A stretch of 50,786 nt of DNA from Mesorhizobium sp. ES1-1 (GCF_020164785.1 NZ_JAIUGX010000020.1:1-50786); one strand, 5' to 3'; shown: positions 1 through 9,028, counted from the first letter of the stretch. Notes: generated from the sequence alone by a model not told the origin. A program made the numbers and translations.

Positions 1-84
<84 letters not shown>

Positions 85-129
85 TGTTCCGCAATGCGGC
101 CTGCGCCTACTGCCTATCCCTTGGCGCAA

Positions 130-741
130 TCAAATGCCTTCGCCGGCGAGTTCTTCCGAAAGGGCGGCCACTTGGTCCTGGGCGCTGCGCATCATCGGAT
201 AGATGGCCAGAACTTTCTGCCAGGCCTCGAGTGCGGACTGCTTGTGGCCGGTCAGCGCCATGATCTGCGCCAGGCCGGCCAGCGCGCCGAAATGGCGCGG
301 CTCGAGCCGCAGCGTATGGTCGACGTCGGCCATCGACTTGCCGTAGTTCTTCATCATGAAATGCACCGTGGCACGCCGGTTCCAGCCCTCGGCATAGGTC
401 GGCCGTAGGGTGACCACCTGGTCGAGGAAATCGAGCGCAACGTCGAATTTCTGACCCTCGATGGCCTTTTGCGACCATTGCATCATCAGGTCGATCGAGG
501 CGCTGCCAGACTGGGACCATTCCGCCAGAATGCTGCCGGCAATGCGCTCGGCGGCGCGTTCGTTGCGCTCTCGCCTGAGGTCACTGAACAGTTGGTCGAG
601 ACGGGCCTGCCTGGTCGTCGCCAGCGGTGGCGTCTCCGGGGCAACGGCTGGTGGAACGACCGCGTCATCCGCCCGTGCCGGCAGCGAAAAGGTGCCGGTC
701 AGAAGCAGGGCGGTGAAGAATCCAAATATAATCCGCATCAC
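130..741 (-). CDS. Secreted TPR-repeat protein
   Basis: A 203-residue protein with a clear Sec signal peptide (hydrophobic residues 5-20, ending in an ARA site near residue 24). The C-terminal half (about residues 93-190) holds roughly three tetratricopeptide repeats with the usual pattern of small and aromatic residues (ALDFLDQVVTLRPTYAEGW, then two related units). TPR domains are protein-interaction scaffolds, so a periplasmic adaptor role is likely, but no partner is visible. The gene stands alone and ends beside the 7-bp repeat array. I recognise only the TPR fold; the specific function is unknown. Confidence 0.85.
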   Translation of the reverse strand: MMRIIFGFFTALLLTGTFSLPARADDAVVPPAVAPETPPLATTRQARLDQLFSDLRRERNERAAERIAGSILAEWSQSGSASIDLMMQWSQKAIEGQKFDVALDFLDQVVTLRPTYAEGWNRRATVHFMMKNYGKSMADVDHTLRLEPRHFGALAGLAQIMALTGHKQSALEAWQKVLAIYPMMRSAQDQVAALSEELAGEGI

Positions 742-848
742 CGGAGTCTAGTGGCGGGCGGTGGAACGTCAAACTGAATTTGGCGTGAAAGGCCGGCGAC
801 CGGCAACAAGCATCAATTGGCGGAGGCTTCAAGCCTCCAGCCGAAAAC

Positions 849-974
849 TCAGCCCTGGCGTGCCTTGTAGCGCGGGGCGGTCTTGTTGATGATGTAGACG
901 CGGCCCTTGCGGCGAACCAGCTGGTTGTCGCGGTGACGCGCCTTGAGCGCCTTGAGCGAATTCTTGATCTTCAT
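849..974 (-). CDS. rpmJ: 50S ribosomal protein L36
   Basis: A 41-residue basic protein, MKIKNSLKALKARHRDNQ followed by LVRRKGRVYIINKTAPRYKARQG. This is the L36 pattern of the longer variant that lacks the zinc-binding cysteines (the type called YkgO or rpmJ2 in some genomes). L36 is a small component of the large ribosomal subunit. The gene is monocistronic. Alphaproteobacteria commonly carry only this form, so the absence of cysteines does not by itself mean it is a zinc-starvation paralogue. Confidence 0.93.
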   Translation of the reverse strand: MKIKNSLKALKARHRDNQLVRRKGRVYIINKTAPRYKARQG

Positions 975-1202
975 GGTCTTGCCTGTCGGTGTGGACCCGG
1001 TCGGGTCGAAATTTTAAGGCGCGCCAGAAGACGCGCCCTTGAAACGTGGGTGGCTCATAGACGAGGTGCCTCGCCCGTGTCAACCGCAAGCACGCTCCGC
1101 CTCCCGATATCATCAAATATCCGCCATGTCGGCCGTGCGGCATTGCGCGGCGATGGTCGGGCTGGGATGATGCCTTGTGTTCAAATGACTCGGGTGACAA
1201 CG

Positions 1203-1625
1203 ATGCGCCGAACGCTTCTGTCCGCGTGCCTTGTCCTTCTGGCGGGAGCGCCGATGGCTCGCGCACAGGAATGCGACCGCTCCGATGACAGCCAGCAAAT
1301 GCTGAACATCTGTGCCGGCGAAGACCGTCAGGCGGCCGACGCCAAGCTCAATGCGGCCTATCAGCAACTGATCGGCTCCGAAGATGCCGAGGGCAAGAGA
1401 TTGCTGCAGACCGCGCAGCGTGCTTGGATCGCGTTTCGCGACGCCGAATGCGCGCGCACCACTGCGAGCTCCGAGGGCGGATCTATCCACCCGATGGAGG
1501 TGTCGCTATGCCTGACCAAGCTGTCAAATGAGCGCATCGAACAGTTGGCGGCTTCGGCCACTTGCGAAGAAGGCGACGTCAGCTGCGCCGGCCCCAGCGA
1601 GGACGAGAGCGACGGAGCACAATAG
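1203..1625 (+). CDS. LprI/DUF1311-family secreted protein
   Basis: About 140 residues. A Sec signal peptide (MRRTLLSACLVLLAGAPMARAQ) precedes a DUF1311 domain: CD-x-QQMLNICAGEDRQAADAKLNAAYQQL, then RLLQTAQRAWIAFRDAECA, the hallmark of the LprI lysozyme-inhibitor-like family. Several cysteines suggest disulphides and a periplasmic location. The ATG at 1203 starts right at the signal peptide; an in-frame ATG at 1185 would add six residues. It runs convergently toward purK, with only nine bases between the stops. The family name is well supported, but actual lysozyme inhibition is not shown for most members. Confidence 0.85.
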   Translation: MRRTLLSACLVLLAGAPMARAQECDRSDDSQQMLNICAGEDRQAADAKLNAAYQQLIGSEDAEGKRLLQTAQRAWIAFRDAECARTTASSEGGSIHPMEVSLCLTKLSNERIEQLAASATCEEGDVSCAGPSEDESDGAQ

Positions 1626-1634
1626 GTTCGCGGG

Positions 1635-2711
1635 TCAGGCGCGGCGGTTGATCCGTGTGAAATGGCCCATCTTGCGGCCCGGGCGCGCCTGCGACTTGCC
1701 ATAGAGATGCAGCATCAGATCAGGCTCGGCGAGCAGGGCCGGGACGCGCAGCACATCGTCGCCGATCAAATTCTCCATGACGCAGTCCGAATGACGCTTC
1801 GGGTCGCCGAGCGGCAGGCCCGCAACGGCACGGATATGCTGCTCGAACTGTGAGATGGCGCAGGCGGCTTCGGTCCAGTGCCCCGAATTATGCACACGGG
1901 GTGCGATCTCGTTGGCCAACAGCGAGCCGTCGGCCAGCACGAAGAACTCGACGCCGATGACGCCGACATAATCCAGGGCCGACACTATTTTTGCCGCTGC
2001 CGCACGCGCTGCGTCAGCCGTTTCCGGTCTGATGGCGGCAGGCAAGGTCGAGGTGTGGAGAATGCCGTTGCGGTGAATGTTCTCGGCCGGGTCGTAGGCG
2101 GCGACAGTGCCATCCTGCCCACGCGCCGCGATCACCGATATTTCGCGCTCGAACGGCACGAGGCTTTCCAGGATCAGAGGCACGTTACCCATCGCCTCGC
2201 AAGTGCCGGCGAAGCCGCCCGTTTTCATGTTGCGGAAAACGCGCTGCCCCTTGCCGTCATAGCCCATGCGGCGCGTCTTTAAGATGCCGCTGCCACCGAA
2301 CGTCTTCAGCGTGATGGTCAGTTCGTCGTCATTGTCGACCGAGCGGAACTCGGCGGTGGCAATGCCGATCGTATTGAGGAAGGTCTTCTCGTTTACGCGG
2401 TCCTGCGCCACGTCGAGCGCGCGCGCCGGCGGATAAACCGGAACCCTGGCGGCAAGCGCATCGGCAGCCGCGACTGGCACGTTTTCGAATTCGTAGGTCA
2501 CCACGGCGCTCACTGCCGCCAGCTCGGCAAGGGCTGCTGGGTCGTCGTATGCGGCCGTGATCTGCCGGTTGGCCACTTGCGCGGCCGGACAGTCCGCCTG
2601 CGGCTCAAGCACCACGGTGCGGTAGCCCAGGCGCGCGCCGGCCATTGCCAGCATGCGACCGAGCTGGCCGCCGCCGATGATGCCGATGGTCGATCCGGCG
2701 GGCAGGCTCAC
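1635..2711 (-). CDS. purK: N5-carboxyaminoimidazole ribonucleotide synthase
   Basis: A 358-residue ATP-grasp enzyme that carboxylates AIR with bicarbonate and ATP to give N5-CAIR in purine synthesis. The N-terminal nucleotide-fold motif GIIGGGQLGRMLAMA is at residues 10-24, the glycine-rich ATP-grasp loop MGYDGKGQ near residue 150, and the metal/ATP motif NEIAPRVHNSGHWT near residue 267. Length matches the family. Its start overlaps the end of purE by four bases (ATGA), so the two are translationally coupled and purE is upstream in the operon. Confidence 0.97.
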   Translation of the reverse strand: MSLPAGSTIGIIGGGQLGRMLAMAGARLGYRTVVLEPQADCPAAQVANRQITAAYDDPAALAELAAVSAVVTYEFENVPVAAADALAARVPVYPPARALDVAQDRVNEKTFLNTIGIATAEFRSVDNDDELTITLKTFGGSGILKTRRMGYDGKGQRVFRNMKTGGFAGTCEAMGNVPLILESLVPFEREISVIAARGQDGTVAAYDPAENIHRNGILHTSTLPAAIRPETADAARAAAAKIVSALDYVGVIGVEFFVLADGSLLANEIAPRVHNSGHWTEAACAISQFEQHIRAVAGLPLGDPKRHSDCVMENLIGDDVLRVPALLAEPDLMLHLYGKSQARPGRKMGHFTRINRRA

Positions 2712-3205
2712 GGCGTGTCCGTCGGCTCTCTGGCGACCTTGGCGGTCTGCGCGGCGCGCCAGGCATCCAGGCGCTGTGCAAGCTTGTCGTCGTTCAGCGC
2801 CAGTACTGCGGCGGCCAGAAGGGCCGCATTGGCCGCGCCAGCCTTGCCGATGGCAAGAGTTCCCACGGGGATGCCGGCCGGCATCTGGACGATGGACAGA
2901 AGCGAATCCTGTCCCGAAAGCGCCTTCGATTCCACCGGGACGCCGAATACAGGCAATGGCGTCAATGCCGCTGTCATGCCGGGCAGATGCGCGGCACCGC
3001 CGGCACCGGCGATGATCACCTTGTAGCCGGCCGCCTTAGCGCCCTTAGCGAAATCATAGAGCCGCTCGGGCGTGCGATGCGCGGAGACGATCAGCCGCTT
3101 GTGCGGCACGCCCAGTGCCTCCAGCGTCTCGGCGGCCTGGCGCATGGTCGCCCAGTCGGACTGGCTGCCCATGATGATGGCGACGTCCGCGCGTTGATCG
3201 TCCAA
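2708..3205 (-). CDS. purE: N5-CAIR mutase (class I PurE)
   Basis: This enzyme converts N5-CAIR, the product of PurK, to CAIR. The class I signature is present: IIMGSQSDW near the N-terminus, SAHRTPERLYDFA (the catalytic histidine region), AGAGGAAHLPGM, and MPAGIPVGTLAIGKAGAANAALLA. I chose the TTG at 3205 because GGAGGG (3213-3218 on the minus strand) sits seven bases before it, giving about 165 residues. An upstream TTG at 3226 would add seven residues but has no good ribosome site. It overlaps purK by four bases. Confidence 0.93.
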   Translation of the reverse strand: MDDQRADVAIIMGSQSDWATMRQAAETLEALGVPHKRLIVSAHRTPERLYDFAKGAKAAGYKVIIAGAGGAAHLPGMTAALTPLPVFGVPVESKALSGQDSLLSIVQMPAGIPVGTLAIGKAGAANAALLAAAVLALNDDKLAQRLDAWRAAQTAKVAREPTDTP

Positions 3206-3302
3206 GCTGCTGCCCTCCGGCGACAAAGGCGCGCCTTAGCGGAATTCGGGCGAGGCCGCAAGGATTCGCGGCTCGGCGGCTCCGGCGGCGATGCAATGCG
3301 GC

Positions 3303-4199
3303 CTACGCCGCGGCCTTGCGGAAGCGGGCGACGAAGTCATCGAGTTCGGGCCGCTCCATGTCGGAGATCGCCCAATAGGAGAAGGCGCCGTCGCTCCACT
3401 GCACCATTGAGAAGCCACCCGACGACAGGTCCGCGGGCTGAGTGATCTTGCCGCCCTGCTGCGGTTCGGCGACCAGCGTGATCAAATGCTCGCGGTGGCG
3501 GTAGACCAGCGCCGGCACCGGCCGGTCCGATATCACCTCGACCCGGCCGCCGATCAGCGCGTAGCCATCCTGGGCCAGGTCAGGCGCCGGAGGCGACACG
3601 CCGATGCGGGCATCGAGCCATGGTTTCACTGTATGGCGGTCGGAAGAGACGATGTCGATCGGGCTCGCGGCAAGCAGGCTGCGGCGATGGCCGTTGGCGG
3701 CAGCCACAGCGAAGCCTTCCTGGGCGCCGGTGAACATCACCCACTGCGTCGCGCCGCTGGCCAGTACCGCACTGATCATGATCGACGCTGCCATGGCGCG
3801 CCAGTCGAACGAGCCGAAGTGACGCGCGCCCGGGCGTGTGCGCGTCTGGGAGGGTCTTGATCCGGCGTCCCGCCTCTGGCCACCACCGGCGACGGAGATC
3901 AACCCCGGCAGCGCTGACGGCGTATCCCGTTGCGGCTCCGCAGCGTGCGCCTGAACGGCTGGCGCTGCAATCGCCGCGATGCGGGCGCGAAAGGCATCGC
4001 TGACATCCGGGCGCCGCAGGCGGCTTACCGCGCCTTGCAACGCGATGATGCGCGCATGCTCCGCGGCAAGTTTGGGATCGGCTGCGATGCGGCGTTCGAC
4101 CGCGAGTGCGGCCGCCGCATCGAGCTCGCCATCGACAAGGGCATGGATCATCAGCTTGATACCTTCGGGATCGTTGGGCAGTCCGTCGTCGTGCGTCAT
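3303..4199 (-). CDS. Membrane anti-sigma factor
   Basis: 298 residues: a cytoplasmic N-terminal helix bundle (LMIHALVDGELDAAAALAVERRIAADP, typical of anti-sigma domains), a low-complexity linker, one membrane helix at about 134-155, and a periplasmic C-terminal domain of some 140 residues. The usual HxxxCxxC zinc motif of ZAS anti-sigma factors is absent. It overlaps the upstream ECF sigma gene by four bases, the standard arrangement for a sigma/anti-sigma pair. It probably holds the sigma factor at the membrane until a periplasmic or membrane signal releases it. The signal is unknown. Confidence 0.85.
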   Translation of the reverse strand: MTHDDGLPNDPEGIKLMIHALVDGELDAAAALAVERRIAADPKLAAEHARIIALQGAVSRLRRPDVSDAFRARIAAIAAPAVQAHAAEPQRDTPSALPGLISVAGGGQRRDAGSRPSQTRTRPGARHFGSFDWRAMAASIMISAVLASGATQWVMFTGAQEGFAVAAANGHRRSLLAASPIDIVSSDRHTVKPWLDARIGVSPPAPDLAQDGYALIGGRVEVISDRPVPALVYRHREHLITLVAEPQQGGKITQPADLSSGGFSMVQWSDGAFSYWAISDMERPELDDFVARFRKAAA

Positions 4200-4876
4200 G
4201 ACGCTCTCCCCAGTTCCGACGCGAGCAGGCCGCGGGCGCGGGCAAGCCTCGACATCACCGTGCCGACCGGCACGCCAAGCATGGCCGATATGTCGCGATA
4301 GCTCAGACCGTTGATATCGCGCAGCACCAACGTTTCGCGAAACGATTGCGGTAGCGCTGCGATAGCGGCTTCCAGGGCTGCCGTATCGGCCCTGGCAATC
4401 AGGCTCGCCTCCGGACCGTCCTCGTCGGGCAGGCTGGTGCCGTGAGCGGCGGCCATGTCGTCGAGATCGGCAAGGTCGCCAACGGCCAGCATGCCGCGCG
4501 GCCGGTTGCGCGACATCCAGGTGTAGGAGGTGTTACGCACGATTGTGAGCAGCCATGCCCGGGCATTGCCGCCTGCATAGCCTGATATGCCCGCATGCGC
4601 CTTGATGCAGGCATCCTGCACGACATCCTCGGCGTCCGCGCTGTTGCCGGTCAGCCAGCGCGCGAGCGCCAGCGCATCGCCGAGATGCGGCAGCACCACC
4701 TCGTTGAAGCGCTCCGCCAAGGCCCTCTCGCTCAAAACAGCACCATGATCCGCTCCCGGCCGCGTCGCCTCAAGATGCGACGGCGATCGTGCTCTGCTCG
4801 CAGGGGCAAAGGCCCCGGAAACAGGCAGAGCCGTGAGCCTTGCCGAAACTGAATTCATCTGCGTCACCGGTGTCAA
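4196..4876 (-). CDS. ECF-family RNA polymerase sigma factor
   Basis: Up to 226 residues. Region sigma2 reads HLGDALALARWLTGNSADAEDVVQDACIKAH, followed by NARAWLLTIVRNTSY. Region sigma4 reads LPQSFRETLVLRDINGLSYRDISAMLGVPVGTVMSRLARAR. There is no sigma3, so it is a group IV (ECF) factor. The N-terminus is uncertain: residues 1-47 look unlike the family, and a TTG at 4735 (LSERALAERFNEV) may be nearer the true start. A TTGACA hexamer near 4880 lies just upstream and could be part of its promoter. It is co-transcribed with the anti-sigma gene. Confidence 0.9.
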   Translation of the reverse strand: MTPVTQMNSVSARLTALPVSGAFAPASRARSPSHLEATRPGADHGAVLSERALAERFNEVVLPHLGDALALARWLTGNSADAEDVVQDACIKAHAGISGYAGGNARAWLLTIVRNTSYTWMSRNRPRGMLAVGDLADLDDMAAAHGTSLPDEDGPEASLIARADTAALEAAIAALPQSFRETLVLRDINGLSYRDISAMLGVPVGTVMSRLARARGLLASELGRAS

Positions 4877-5110
4877 GCGCTACAGAGGACGGCCTGACAA
4901 CGATCACGCTCGGCAGCGCATGGCGACGGCCGGCGCCGCAGACATGGTCGCTGTGCTCGCAATGACGGTGCATGCCGATCTCCTCAACGCCAGCAGTGGC
5001 GTATGCTGAGAAGACCTATCGCGGCGCCGGTTTATTCCCGCCGCGTGCGGGCGCGGCCGTTCACAGTCGCGTGATCAGCCGATATTCCGAAATACTGGTC
5101 GGCTTGAGGC

Positions 5111-6316
5111 TCAATCCGGCCAGCGCGACACCCCCGACGAGTCCTTGCGCGGCGCCTTCATCGCGTCGGCAGGGCGGTCCTTCGCGGTCAGTATGGCGCG
5201 TAGCTGGTCGGCGACGATGTCTGCTTCTCCGGGATGGAGATTGCAGGGATCGAGGAAGAAATGGCCGCGCTCGACCTCGTGATTGCGCACGATGATCGGC
5301 GGCGAACCCTTGGCCAGCGCGGAAGCGAGGCCAGCCGCGCTGAAGCCGCTCTCGGCCGTGACGAAAATCTGGAGCCGGTCGAGTGGATTGGCGGTCGGAT
5401 CGGGAATGATCTGGGCAAAGATGCCGGGCAGTCCCTGCAAGGCGTCCTTCCAGAGGTTCAGCGCGGCTTCCTCGCGCCGGCGGATGCCGTCATGGTCGCG
5501 CTTCTCCCAGGCTTCGAGCGCCGCCATGGTGCCGGCGATGCTTTCCTTGCCGACTTTCATGGCGCGCGCCACGCCGCGGTTCTGCAGATAGGCTGAACGC
5601 ACCAACTCCTTGCGGCCGGTGACGATGCCGCTGGTCGGGCCGCTCAGGAATTTGTGGCCGCTATAGATGACGATGTCGGCGCCGCGCGCGAGAAAACCGC
5701 GAAGATCATATTCGGATGCGGCGTCGACGATCACCGGGACGCCCTTGGCGTGGCAGATCTCGCAGAACTCTTCCAGCGACAGCATGCCGTACTGCACGGT
5801 GTGGTGGGCAACGACATAAAGGCCGGCCGCTGTGCGGTCGTTGATGGCGTCGCGGACATGATAGTCCTGGGTGACGCTGACCGTGCCGGCGGGCACCACC
5901 CTGGCGCCGGCGACACGGATCGACTGGTCGACCGGAGCGCCGTAATTGACGATATGGCCCAGCTGGATGACGACCTCCGATTTCAGATCGCCGGTATCGT
6001 CAGGCAGCCGTTCGATGGCGAGCAAATTGTTTCCCGTCATGGCGCCGGCAATGGCCATGGTGATGCCGCTGGCGCAGCAGGCGGTGATGAAACCGGCCTC
6101 GCCACCTGTCAGCCGGGCGACGATGGTGCTCGCAGCCCGCTGCAAATCGTCCATCTCGACCCATTGCGACGCCATTTCCGACATGGCGCGGATCGCTTCG
6201 GGCACGATGATAGAGGCGCCGAGCGCGGTCATGGTGCCGGAGACGTTGATGATGGGCCGCAGGCCCAGCCGTTCGCGGATTGTGCTGTTCGAGCCGGCGG
6301 CGGAGGTGGTGTTCAT
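5111..6316 (-). CDS. SelA/DgaE-like PLP-dependent enzyme
   Basis: 401 residues of fold-type I PLP enzyme related to selenocysteine synthase SelA and D-glucosaminate-6-phosphate ammonia-lyase DgaE. The N-terminus (RLGLRPIINVSGTMTALG) is typical of this family. Other marks are TGGEAGFITACCASGITMAIAG (cofactor phosphate region), VIVDAASE with Asp198 that would pair with the pyridine nitrogen, and YSGHKFLSGPTSG with the Schiff-base Lys222. It is the last gene of the importer operon, 24 bases after the RidA gene. There is no selenium machinery nearby, so a catabolic lyase or aldolase acting on an imported amino acid or amino-sugar acid is more likely than SelA. The substrate is unknown. Confidence 0.85.
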   Translation of the reverse strand: MNTTSAAGSNSTIRERLGLRPIINVSGTMTALGASIIVPEAIRAMSEMASQWVEMDDLQRAASTIVARLTGGEAGFITACCASGITMAIAGAMTGNNLLAIERLPDDTGDLKSEVVIQLGHIVNYGAPVDQSIRVAGARVVPAGTVSVTQDYHVRDAINDRTAAGLYVVAHHTVQYGMLSLEEFCEICHAKGVPVIVDAASEYDLRGFLARGADIVIYSGHKFLSGPTSGIVTGRKELVRSAYLQNRGVARAMKVGKESIAGTMAALEAWEKRDHDGIRRREEAALNLWKDALQGLPGIFAQIIPDPTANPLDRLQIFVTAESGFSAAGLASALAKGSPPIIVRNHEVERGHFFLDPCNLHPGEADIVADQLRAILTAKDRPADAMKAPRKDSSGVSRWPD

Positions 6317-6340
6317 GTCCGTGGGTCCATTTCTAGAAGC

Positions 6341-6802
6341 TCAGGCGGCGATCTCGACGATCGCCTCGATTTCAACGGTGATGTTTCCGGGCAGCGAGCC
6401 GACGCCGATCGCCGAGCGGGCATGACCGCCGAGCTTGTCGAAAACGCTGGCGAAAAGGTCCGAACAGCCATTCACCACTTTAGGATGATCGCCAAAGGTC
6501 GGGATGGCGTTGACGAAGCCGAGCAATTTGACGACGCGCACGATGCGGCCGAGGTCGCCGGCGGCGGCGTGCATGACGGCAAGCAGATTGAGGCCGGTCA
6601 GGCGCGCATGCCCGTAAGCCTGTTCGACGCTGACGTCTTCGCCGACCTTGCCGGTGCAAAGCGTTCCGTCGGCCCGCAATGGCCCCTGCCCGGAGAGAAA
6701 GATCAGCCGTCCGCTCTCGGCATGAGAGACGTAGTTGGCGATCGGGCTGGGCGGCTTGGGCAATGTCAGGCCCAGTTCGGCCAGCCGCATATAAGGCGTC
6801 AT
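6341..6802 (-). CDS. RidA/YjgF-family enamine/imine deaminase
   Basis: 153 residues. RidA proteins hydrolyse reactive enamine/imine intermediates released by PLP enzymes. The family marks are FLSGQGPLRADGTLCTGKVGEDVSVEQAYGHARLTGLNLLAVM and the C-terminal HARSAIGVGSLPGNITVEIEAIVEI with the conserved Arg and Glu. The start at 6802 (MTPYMRLAELG) gives the usual length; upstream sequence in frame is the tail of the ABC ATPase gene. It lies directly before a PLP lyase-like gene, which fits a role in clearing that enzyme's product. Confidence 0.92.
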   Translation of the reverse strand: MTPYMRLAELGLTLPKPPSPIANYVSHAESGRLIFLSGQGPLRADGTLCTGKVGEDVSVEQAYGHARLTGLNLLAVMHAAAGDLGRIVRVVKLLGFVNAIPTFGDHPKVVNGCSDLFASVFDKLGGHARSAIGVGSLPGNITVEIEAIVEIAA

Positions 6803-6839
6803 GCAATAGGCTCCTTGCGGCAACTGTGGCTGCCTGGTT

Positions 6840-7634
6840 CTAGAAATGCGAGGCGCGAAAGCGCGCCAGGAATGAGCGAAGGCGCTCGTTGTCGGTCTCG
6901 GCCGCGAGAATGTCCCTGGGCGGTCCAATCGCGCTGACACCGCCATCGGCCATGAAGACGATGCGGCTCGACGCATCGCGGGCAAAGGCCATTTCGTGGG
7001 TGACCATCACCATGGTCATGCCGTCCTGCGCCAGGCCCCGCACGACTTCGAGCACCTCGCCAACCAGTTCCGGATCCAGCGCGGAGGTGATTTCGTCGAG
7101 CAGCAGGATCTTGGGCTCCATCGCCACGGCGCGGGCGATGCCGACGCGCTGCTGCTGGCCGCCGGAGAGTTCGGCCGGGAGGCTGTCGGCCTTGTGGCCG
7201 AGACCGACGCGGCCGAGCCAGTGCTCGGCGATCGAGCGCGCCTCGGCGGTGCTCTTGCCCCGCACCTTGGTGAGGCCAAGCATGATGTTGCCGGCCGCCG
7301 TCAGGTGCGGAAAGAGATTGAAGCTCTGGAACACCATGCCGGTCTCTGCGCGCATCGCAGCGAGGTCGCGTTCGCCGCGGCGCTGGCGGCTTCCGCCCTC
7401 GCGAAAGCCGACCTCCTTGCCGTCGATGCGGATCGAGCCGCTGTCGTAGCTTTCCAGGAAGTTGACGCAGCGCAGCAGCGTGGTCTTGCCGCTGCCCGAC
7501 GGGCCGATGACAGTCACCACCTCGCCGCGCGACACTTTGAGGCTGACCGAGCGCAGGACCTGGACGGTGCCAAAGGCCTTGGAAACGTCGCGGACGTCAA
7601 GAAGGGCCGGGATCTCTTGCGTGTTCGTTGCCAT
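6840..7634 (-). CDS. Polar amino acid-type ABC importer, ATPase
   Basis: 264 residues. Walker A GPSGSGKTT (44-52), Q-loop MVFQSFNLFPHLTA, signature LSGGQQQRVGIARA, Walker B ILLLDEITSALD and the switch histidine in MVMVTHEM. This is closest to the GlnQ/HisP class. The signature region and Walker B are intact, so it should be active. It follows the second permease gene with a two-base gap and completes a four-gene importer (binding protein, two permeases, ATPase). Confidence 0.95.
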   Translation of the reverse strand: MATNTQEIPALLDVRDVSKAFGTVQVLRSVSLKVSRGEVVTVIGPSGSGKTTLLRCVNFLESYDSGSIRIDGKEVGFREGGSRQRRGERDLAAMRAETGMVFQSFNLFPHLTAAGNIMLGLTKVRGKSTAEARSIAEHWLGRVGLGHKADSLPAELSGGQQQRVGIARAVAMEPKILLLDEITSALDPELVGEVLEVVRGLAQDGMTMVMVTHEMAFARDASSRIVFMADGGVSAIGPPRDILAAETDNERLRSFLARFRASHF

Positions 7635-7636
7635 TG

Positions 7637-8287
7637 CTATTCCCGGATAAAGGTGAAACGCCGCTCGAGCCGCCGGCTGGCGAGCGAAAGCGTGTAGTTC
7701 ACGGCGAAGTAGATGAGCGCGCCCAGTATATAGAGTGGCATCGCCTCATAGGTGCGGCCGATGACCTGATTGATCGCCTGCATCAGATCGGTGATGCCGA
7801 GCAGCGACACCAGGGCGCTGCCCTTGACGGCGTCGGTGACGCCATTGATCCAGGGCGGCAGGAAGCGGCGGAAGGCCTGGGGAAATATGACAGAGGTCAA
7901 TTGCTGGCGGAACGTCAGCCCTATGGCCATCGCCGCCTCGGTTTGTCCCCGCGGAATCGAGCCGACGGCGCCGCGGAGATACTCGACGACCTGCGCCGTC
8001 TTGAACAAGGTCAGCGCCGTCACCGCGGCCCAAAAAGACGGCAGATGCAGGCCGATGGCAGGAAGTCCGTAATAGACGAAGAAGATGAGCACCAGGATCG
8101 GGATGCCGCGGATCGTGTCGCTAAAGATGCGTACCGCCCAGCGCAACGGCACCGGGCCGTAGACCAGGCCGACGCCCAGGATAACGCCGGCCATGAGCGA
8201 GAACAGCACGACCAGGAACGACACCCAGAGGGTGAGGGCGAAGCCCTCGGCCAGGAACGGTAAGGCATAGATGATCTGGCCGAGCAT
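7637..8287 (-). CDS. Amino acid ABC importer, permease 2
   Basis: 216 residues with about five membrane helices and the EAA-loop motif (GAVGSIPRGQTEAAMAIGLTFRQQLTSVIFPQAFRRFLPP) that contacts the ATPase. It belongs to the HisM/GlnP family. I start it at 8287 (MLGQIIYALPF), where stop and start of the two permease genes share one base (TGATG), a sign of coupled translation. It most likely pairs with the upstream permease as a heterodimer. Confidence 0.94.
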   Translation of the reverse strand: MLGQIIYALPFLAEGFALTLWVSFLVVLFSLMAGVILGVGLVYGPVPLRWAVRIFSDTIRGIPILVLIFFVYYGLPAIGLHLPSFWAAVTALTLFKTAQVVEYLRGAVGSIPRGQTEAAMAIGLTFRQQLTSVIFPQAFRRFLPPWINGVTDAVKGSALVSLLGITDLMQAINQVIGRTYEAMPLYILGALIYFAVNYTLSLASRRLERRFTFIRE

Positions 8288-8952
8288 CAACGCGCCGCCC
8301 TGAACCGGCGCTCGAGCAGCCGCAAGCTGAACAGCATGATGTAGCCGGTGAAGAGATACATGGCCGTGGTGACCAGATAGACCTCGACGATGCGGAATGT
8401 GTTGAAATTGATCCACTGGGCGCCATAGGTCAGCTCAGGCACCGAGATGACCGAGGCGATCGAGGTGTCCTTGAAGAGCGATATGAACGTATTGGACAGC
8501 GCCGGCAGCGTGATCCTCAGCATCGTGGGCAGGCGGACATGCAGCAACCTTTGCCAGGGCGTCAGGCCAATCGCCCTGCCGGCGTCCATCTGGCCACGCG
8601 GAACGGCTTCGAGCCCGGAGCGGAACACTTCGACCAGATAGGCGCCGCTATAGAGCGATAGCGTCGCGATGAACGAGGTCTGCGCGCTGTAGGCCAGATC
8701 GGCAACGGTCGGCAGGCCATAAAAGACGAGGTAGACGAGCAGGATAAGCGGCACGTTGCGGATGAATTCTACATAGGCGGCGATGATGCCGCGCACCATC
8801 CGCCCGGCGGAGACATACCAGACCGCCAGCACCAGGCCGATGACGATGCCGATGGCAATCGAGATGACGGCCAGTTCAAGGCTGAGCAGCAGGCCACCCC
8901 ACAGCTTGTCGAAATGCCGCCAGATCAGGTTGAAGTTAAGGGCATAGCCCAT
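8287..8952 (-). CDS. Amino acid ABC importer, permease 1
   Basis: 221 residues, HisM/GlnP-type permease with an N-terminal helix (LLLSLELAVISIAIGIVIGLVLAVW) and the EAA loop FRSGLEAVPRGQMDAGRAIGLTPWQRLLHVRLPTMLRITLP. It is the first of two adjacent permease genes. A 132-base gap with a tandem repeat and hairpins separates it from the binding-protein gene upstream, which probably lowers expression of the membrane part relative to the abundant binding protein. Confidence 0.94.
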   Translation of the reverse strand: MGYALNFNLIWRHFDKLWGGLLLSLELAVISIAIGIVIGLVLAVWYVSAGRMVRGIIAAYVEFIRNVPLILLVYLVFYGLPTVADLAYSAQTSFIATLSLYSGAYLVEVFRSGLEAVPRGQMDAGRAIGLTPWQRLLHVRLPTMLRITLPALSNTFISLFKDTSIASVISVPELTYGAQWINFNTFRIVEVYLVTTAMYLFTGYIMLFSLRLLERRFRAAR

Positions 8953-9028
8953 GCGTCCGCCTCAGTGCGAAGGGCGTCGAGTGGATCGCGGGAGGGCTGG
9001 AATGCCGCCCTTCCGCAACCGTTGGTTC

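Noticed and set aside
4770..4973. 67-residue minus-strand frame before the sigma gene
   Set aside because: It overlaps the start of the sigma gene in another frame, has no ribosome site and no recognisable pattern.
5111..6316. True selenocysteine synthase (selA)
   Set aside because: No selB, selC or selD is near, and the gene lies in an importer operon with RidA; the DgaE-like branch fits better.
5654..6937. A 427-residue plus-strand frame opposite the PLP enzyme and RidA genes
   Set aside because: Histidine- and aspartate-rich shadow of the opposite strand, with no recognisable domain.
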